Shown here: piece after piece, positions 7,384 through 9,319 of the stretch | How the letters are laid out: each line of letters starts with the position of its first letter | Position numbering within the stretch: the first letter of the stretch is position 1 | Program-made: the position numbers and the translations under genes | DNA from: Kangiella sp. | Lineage (GTDB): Bacteria > Pseudomonadota > Gammaproteobacteria > Enterobacterales > Kangiellaceae | Length of the DNA: 9,319 nt | Reading direction: 5' to 3' | NCBI GenBank assembly: GCA_026195755.1 | Contig: JAPHRL010000263.1 | Coordinates: forward strand, 1 to 9,319 | The notes under the pieces: generated by a model | The model's input: only the letters and a program-made list of their open reading frames with translations | Told to the model about the DNA's origin: nothing | Databases searched by the model: none

Positions 7384-8961
7384 ATGCAAGAAAATATTCA
7401 TGAACATCGAATTCTTATTTTGGATTTTGGTTCGCAATACACTCAGTTAATCGCCCGTCGCGTGCGTGAGATTGGCGTCTATTGTGAGTTAGTACCATTC
7501 GATGTTGAAGAGGAATTCATTCGTGAGTTTAATCCTAAAGGAATTATCTTATCAGGTGGTCCAGAGTCAGTAGCTGGAGAAAATACCCCTCGTGCACCGC
7601 AGTGTGTGTTTGAGCAAGGTGTGCCTGTATTGGGTATTTGCTATGGCATGCAAACCATGGCAGATCAGTTTGGTGGTCGTGTCGGTGGCTCAGAGAAACG
7701 CGAATTTGGTTACGCTGAAGTATTTACCCAAACTCATAGTGCCTTGTTTGAAGGAATAGAAGATCGCTTCAATAAAGATGGGCACCCAGTACTTGATGTT
7801 TGGATGAGTCATGGTGATAAGGTTCTTTCAGTACCAGAAGATTTCGTTGTCATCGCATCTAGCGACAATGCACCTATTGCAGCAATTGCTCATAAAGAAA
7901 AACCTTTCTATGGGATTCAATTTCATGCTGAAGTCACTCACACAAAGCAGGGTGGTCGTATTCTTGAGCGCTTTGTTGATGATATTTGTGGTTGTGAAAA
8001 ATTATGGACAGCTGAAAACATTATTGACGATGCTATTGAGCAAATTAAAGAACAAGTCGGTGATGATGAAGTTGTTTTAGGTTTGTCCGGTGGTGTCGAT
8101 TCATCTGTAACTGCGATGTTGTTGCACCGTGCCATCGGCAAACAATTAACCTGTGTGTTTGTCGATAATGGTCTGTTACGTCTCAATGAAGCCGACCAAG
8201 TGATGGCAATGTTTGGTGATAACTTTGGTTTGAATATTATTCGGATTGATGCCGAAAATCGTTTCTTAGATGAGCTAAAAGGTACCGATGAGCCTGAAGC
8301 AAAGCGTAAAATCATTGGTAAAGTCTTCATTGATATTTTCGATGAAGAATCTAAAAAATTAACTAATGCACAATGGTTAGCACAAGGCACTATTTATCCG
8401 GATGTCATTGAATCAGCAGGTGCGAAAACCGGAAAAGCACATGTTATCAAATCGCACCACAATGTTGGTGGTCTGCCGGAAAAAATGAATCTAAAGCTGG
8501 TTGAGCCATTACGCGAATTATTTAAAGATGAAGTGCGTAAGATTGGTTTAGAACTAGGTCTGCCCTACGACATGCTCTATCGCCATCCATTCCCCGGTCC
8601 AGGCTTAGGTGTGCGAATTCTTGGCGAAGTAAAAAAAGAATACGCCGATCTTCTTCGACGCGCTGATGCTATCTTCATCGAAGAATTGTATAAGCATGAC
8701 CTCTACAACAAAACCAGCCAGGCATTTACCGTGTTCTTACCGGTTCGTTCAGTAGGTGTTATGGGAGACGGCAGAAAATATGATTACGTTGTAGCGCTCC
8801 GTGCAGTAGAAACGATAGATTTCATGACAGCACGTTGGGCACACTTGCCGTACGAATTTCTGGAGCATGTTTCCGGTCGTATTATTAATGAAGTGGATGG
8901 GATATCGCGGGTTACTTATGATATTTCAAGTAAACCCCCAGCCACCATTGAATGGGAGTAG
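7384..8961 (+). CDS. guaA: GMP synthase (glutamine-hydrolysing)
   Basis: Aminates XMP to GMP using ATP and glutamine-derived ammonia. 525 residues from the ATG at 7384, equal to E. coli GuaA. The N-terminal class I glutamine amidotransferase domain (about 8-205) has the oxyanion segment ILSGGPES, nucleophile Cys86 in GICYGMQ, and His181/Glu183 completing the triad. The ATP-pyrophosphatase domain follows, with the P-loop LSGGVDSS at about 234-241, KSHHNVGGLP, and the dimerisation domain containing RHPFPGPGLGVR. It ends with the typical KPPATIEWE. One oddity: the normally invariant FHPE around the triad reads FHAE (Ala182), while both catalytic residues remain. An upstream ATG at 7378 would add two residues. 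It lies 156 nt after guaB; a terminator in that gap suggests separate control of the two enzymes. Confidence 0.97.
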   Translation: MQENIHEHRILILDFGSQYTQLIARRVREIGVYCELVPFDVEEEFIREFNPKGIILSGGPESVAGENTPRAPQCVFEQGVPVLGICYGMQTMADQFGGRVGGSEKREFGYAEVFTQTHSALFEGIEDRFNKDGHPVLDVWMSHGDKVLSVPEDFVVIASSDNAPIAAIAHKEKPFYGIQFHAEVTHTKQGGRILERFVDDICGCEKLWTAENIIDDAIEQIKEQVGDDEVVLGLSGGVDSSVTAMLLHRAIGKQLTCVFVDNGLLRLNEADQVMAMFGDNFGLNIIRIDAENRFLDELKGTDEPEAKRKIIGKVFIDIFDEESKKLTNAQWLAQGTIYPDVIESAGAKTGKAHVIKSHHNVGGLPEKMNLKLVEPLRELFKDEVRKIGLELGLPYDMLYRHPFPGPGLGVRILGEVKKEYADLLRRADAIFIEELYKHDLYNKTSQAFTVFLPVRSVGVMGDGRKYDYVVALRAVETIDFMTARWAHLPYEFLEHVSGRIINEVDGISRVTYDISSKPPATIEWE

Positions 8962-8989
8962 ACTGGTCTTTTTGTGATTCTACTTTGTT

Positions 8990-9047
8990 AAAAACAGATT
9001 TTAGTGCTCAGGGACTAGGTGTCCATTCCGCGCTAAAATCTGTTTTT
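8990..9047. repeat. Hairpin repeat A, copy 1; possible guaA terminator
   Basis: Left arm 8990-9007 and right arm 9030-9047 pair over 18 bp: AAAAACAGATTTTAG against CTAAAATCTGTTTTT is perfect, then T-G wobble, G-C and C-G. The 22-nt top contains a second small hairpin, GGAC-TAGGT-GTCC (9012-9024). The arm ends in five T, 28 nt after the guaA stop codon begins its spacer, so it may also end the guaA transcript. The A-rich left arm would let it act on both strands. Confidence 0.85.
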
Positions 9048-9048
9048 G

Positions 9049-9091
9049 CCGCGTAGAGGTCGCAAAAATCCTGCGTCTACAGAATTGGCGG
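9049..9091. repeat. Bulged hairpin next to repeat A
   Basis: GTAGA (9053-9057) pairs with TCTAC (9076-9080). Inside it CGCA (9061-9064) pairs with TGCG (9072-9075) around AAAATCC. CCGC (9049-9052) can pair with GCGG (9088-9091) beyond a 7-nt bulge. Its first bases (to GTAGAG) recur after the second copy of A at the window edge, so it is probably part of the same repeat unit. Confidence 0.5.
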
Positions 9092-9103
9092 AATAAATAA
9101 GTC

Positions 9104-9202
9104 TTTTTCTACTTCTGCTGTGTTGTAAGTTTGCTCAATCGGTCATGGACTCTGTGTCCACTCCCTCTTTGCGCGAACTTACGCCTTGCAGAAGTGGAAA
9201 AA
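9104..9202. repeat. Hairpin repeat B: different arms, same apex as A
   Basis: The outer stem pairs TTTTTCTACTTCTGC (9104-9118) with GCAGAAGTGGAAAAA (9188-9202), 14 Watson-Crick pairs and one T-G. After a small internal loop, TGTAAGTTTGC (9124-9134) pairs with GCGAACTTACG (9173-9183), 9 Watson-Crick and two T-G pairs. The tip holds TGGAC-TCTGT-GTCCA (9146-9160). The tip and its flanks (GC-TCA before, A-YTCC and GCGC after) match repeat A, while the arms do not. Confidence 0.8.
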
Positions 9203-9257
9203 TCCAATATTTCTTCTCGCTAATTAGGACGTGATTTTAATGTTTGGATATATGGCT

Positions 9258-9319
9258 AGATTTAGTGCTGAGGGACTAGGTGTCCATTCCGCGCTAAAAT
9301 CTGTTTTTGCCGCGTAGAG
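9258..9319. repeat. Hairpin repeat A, copy 2 (cut by window end)
   Basis: Positions 9258-9319 repeat 8996-9058 directly, 262 nt downstream. The only differences are one lost T in the left arm and C to G at 9270. The left arm is shorter than in copy 1: upstream of AGATTT the sequence (TATGGCT) no longer pairs with GTTTTT on the right. The right side, including the TTTTTGCCGCGTAGAG beyond the stem, is intact to the end of the window. Confidence 0.9.

Larger units (their letters stand above)
8962..9319. other. Non-coding, hairpin-rich repeat region downstream of guaA
   Basis: These 358 nt hold no gene I can support: open frames are short and lack a start with a ribosome site. Most of the stretch is taken up by four imperfect hairpins, three of which share an apex. 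The layout is hairpin A, a smaller bulged hairpin, a long hairpin B, about 55 nt of unstructured AT-rich sequence, then a second copy of A cut by the window edge. Nothing here resembles a tRNA, a transposase or a CRISPR array. The region may continue beyond the window. Confidence 0.75.

Noticed and set aside
7938..8390. 150-codon minus-strand open frame inside guaA
   Set aside because: It is a shadow of a highly conserved coding region; its translation looks like random low-complexity sequence rich in Ser and Pro.
9008..9080. On the minus strand the apices of A copy 1 and B both read E-W-T-x-S-P-stop in frame, hinting at a tiny peptide.
   Set aside because: Neither frame has a start codon with a ribosome site, and copy 2 of A changes the stop codon to TCA. 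Shared hairpin sequence explains the similarity.
8990..9202. Integron attC sites or a cassette array
   Set aside because: No GTTRRRY/RYYYAAC core pair at the ends of the hairpins, no cassette genes and no integrase in view.
8996..9319. CRISPR array
   Set aside because: Only two copies, 262 nt apart, of a 62-63 nt repeat; spacing and size do not fit, and there are no cas genes.

Overview
The window is a chromosomal housekeeping segment from a gammaproteobacterium. The proteins closely resemble the Escherichia coli HisS, YfgM, BamB, Der, XseA, GuaB and GuaA families. The gene neighbourhood (hisS-yfgM-bamB-der next to xseA and the divergent guaB-guaA) is also the one known from enterics. Base composition is moderately AT-rich, which would suit a marine lineage such as Kangiella-like bacteria. 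That genus-level idea is only a guess; nothing here proves it.

Layout. Positions 1-3518 (+) hold the 3' end of hisS, then yfgM, bamB and der, tightly spaced (54, 25 and 5 nt) and probably co-transcribed. Positions 3524-5652 (-) hold xseA followed 8 nt downstream by an unrecognised lipoprotein gene, whose Shine-Dalgarno overlaps the xseA stop codon. This small operon converges on der with only 5 nt between stop codons. Positions 5653-5763 are the divergent xseA/guaB control region, with a good sigma-70-type promoter for guaB. Positions 5764-8961 (+) hold guaB and guaA, the two enzymes that convert IMP to GMP. They are separated by 156 nt containing a strong intrinsic terminator. Positions 8962-9319 are non-coding and filled with large hairpin repeats.

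Function. The left block joins translation (HisRS), inner-membrane periplasmic chaperoning (YfgM), outer-membrane protein assembly (BamB) and 50S ribosome maturation (Der). XseA is the large subunit of exonuclease VII. GuaB and GuaA form the guanine nucleotide branch; its promoter architecture looks growth-rate/stringent responsive.

The least explained parts are the hairpin repeat family after guaA and the novel lipoprotein. In the repeats, a conserved apex (GGAC-N5-GTCC) sits on stems of unrelated sequence that are nonetheless self-complementary. The lipoprotein occupies the place where E. coli carries yfgJ. The rest is ordinary core genome.
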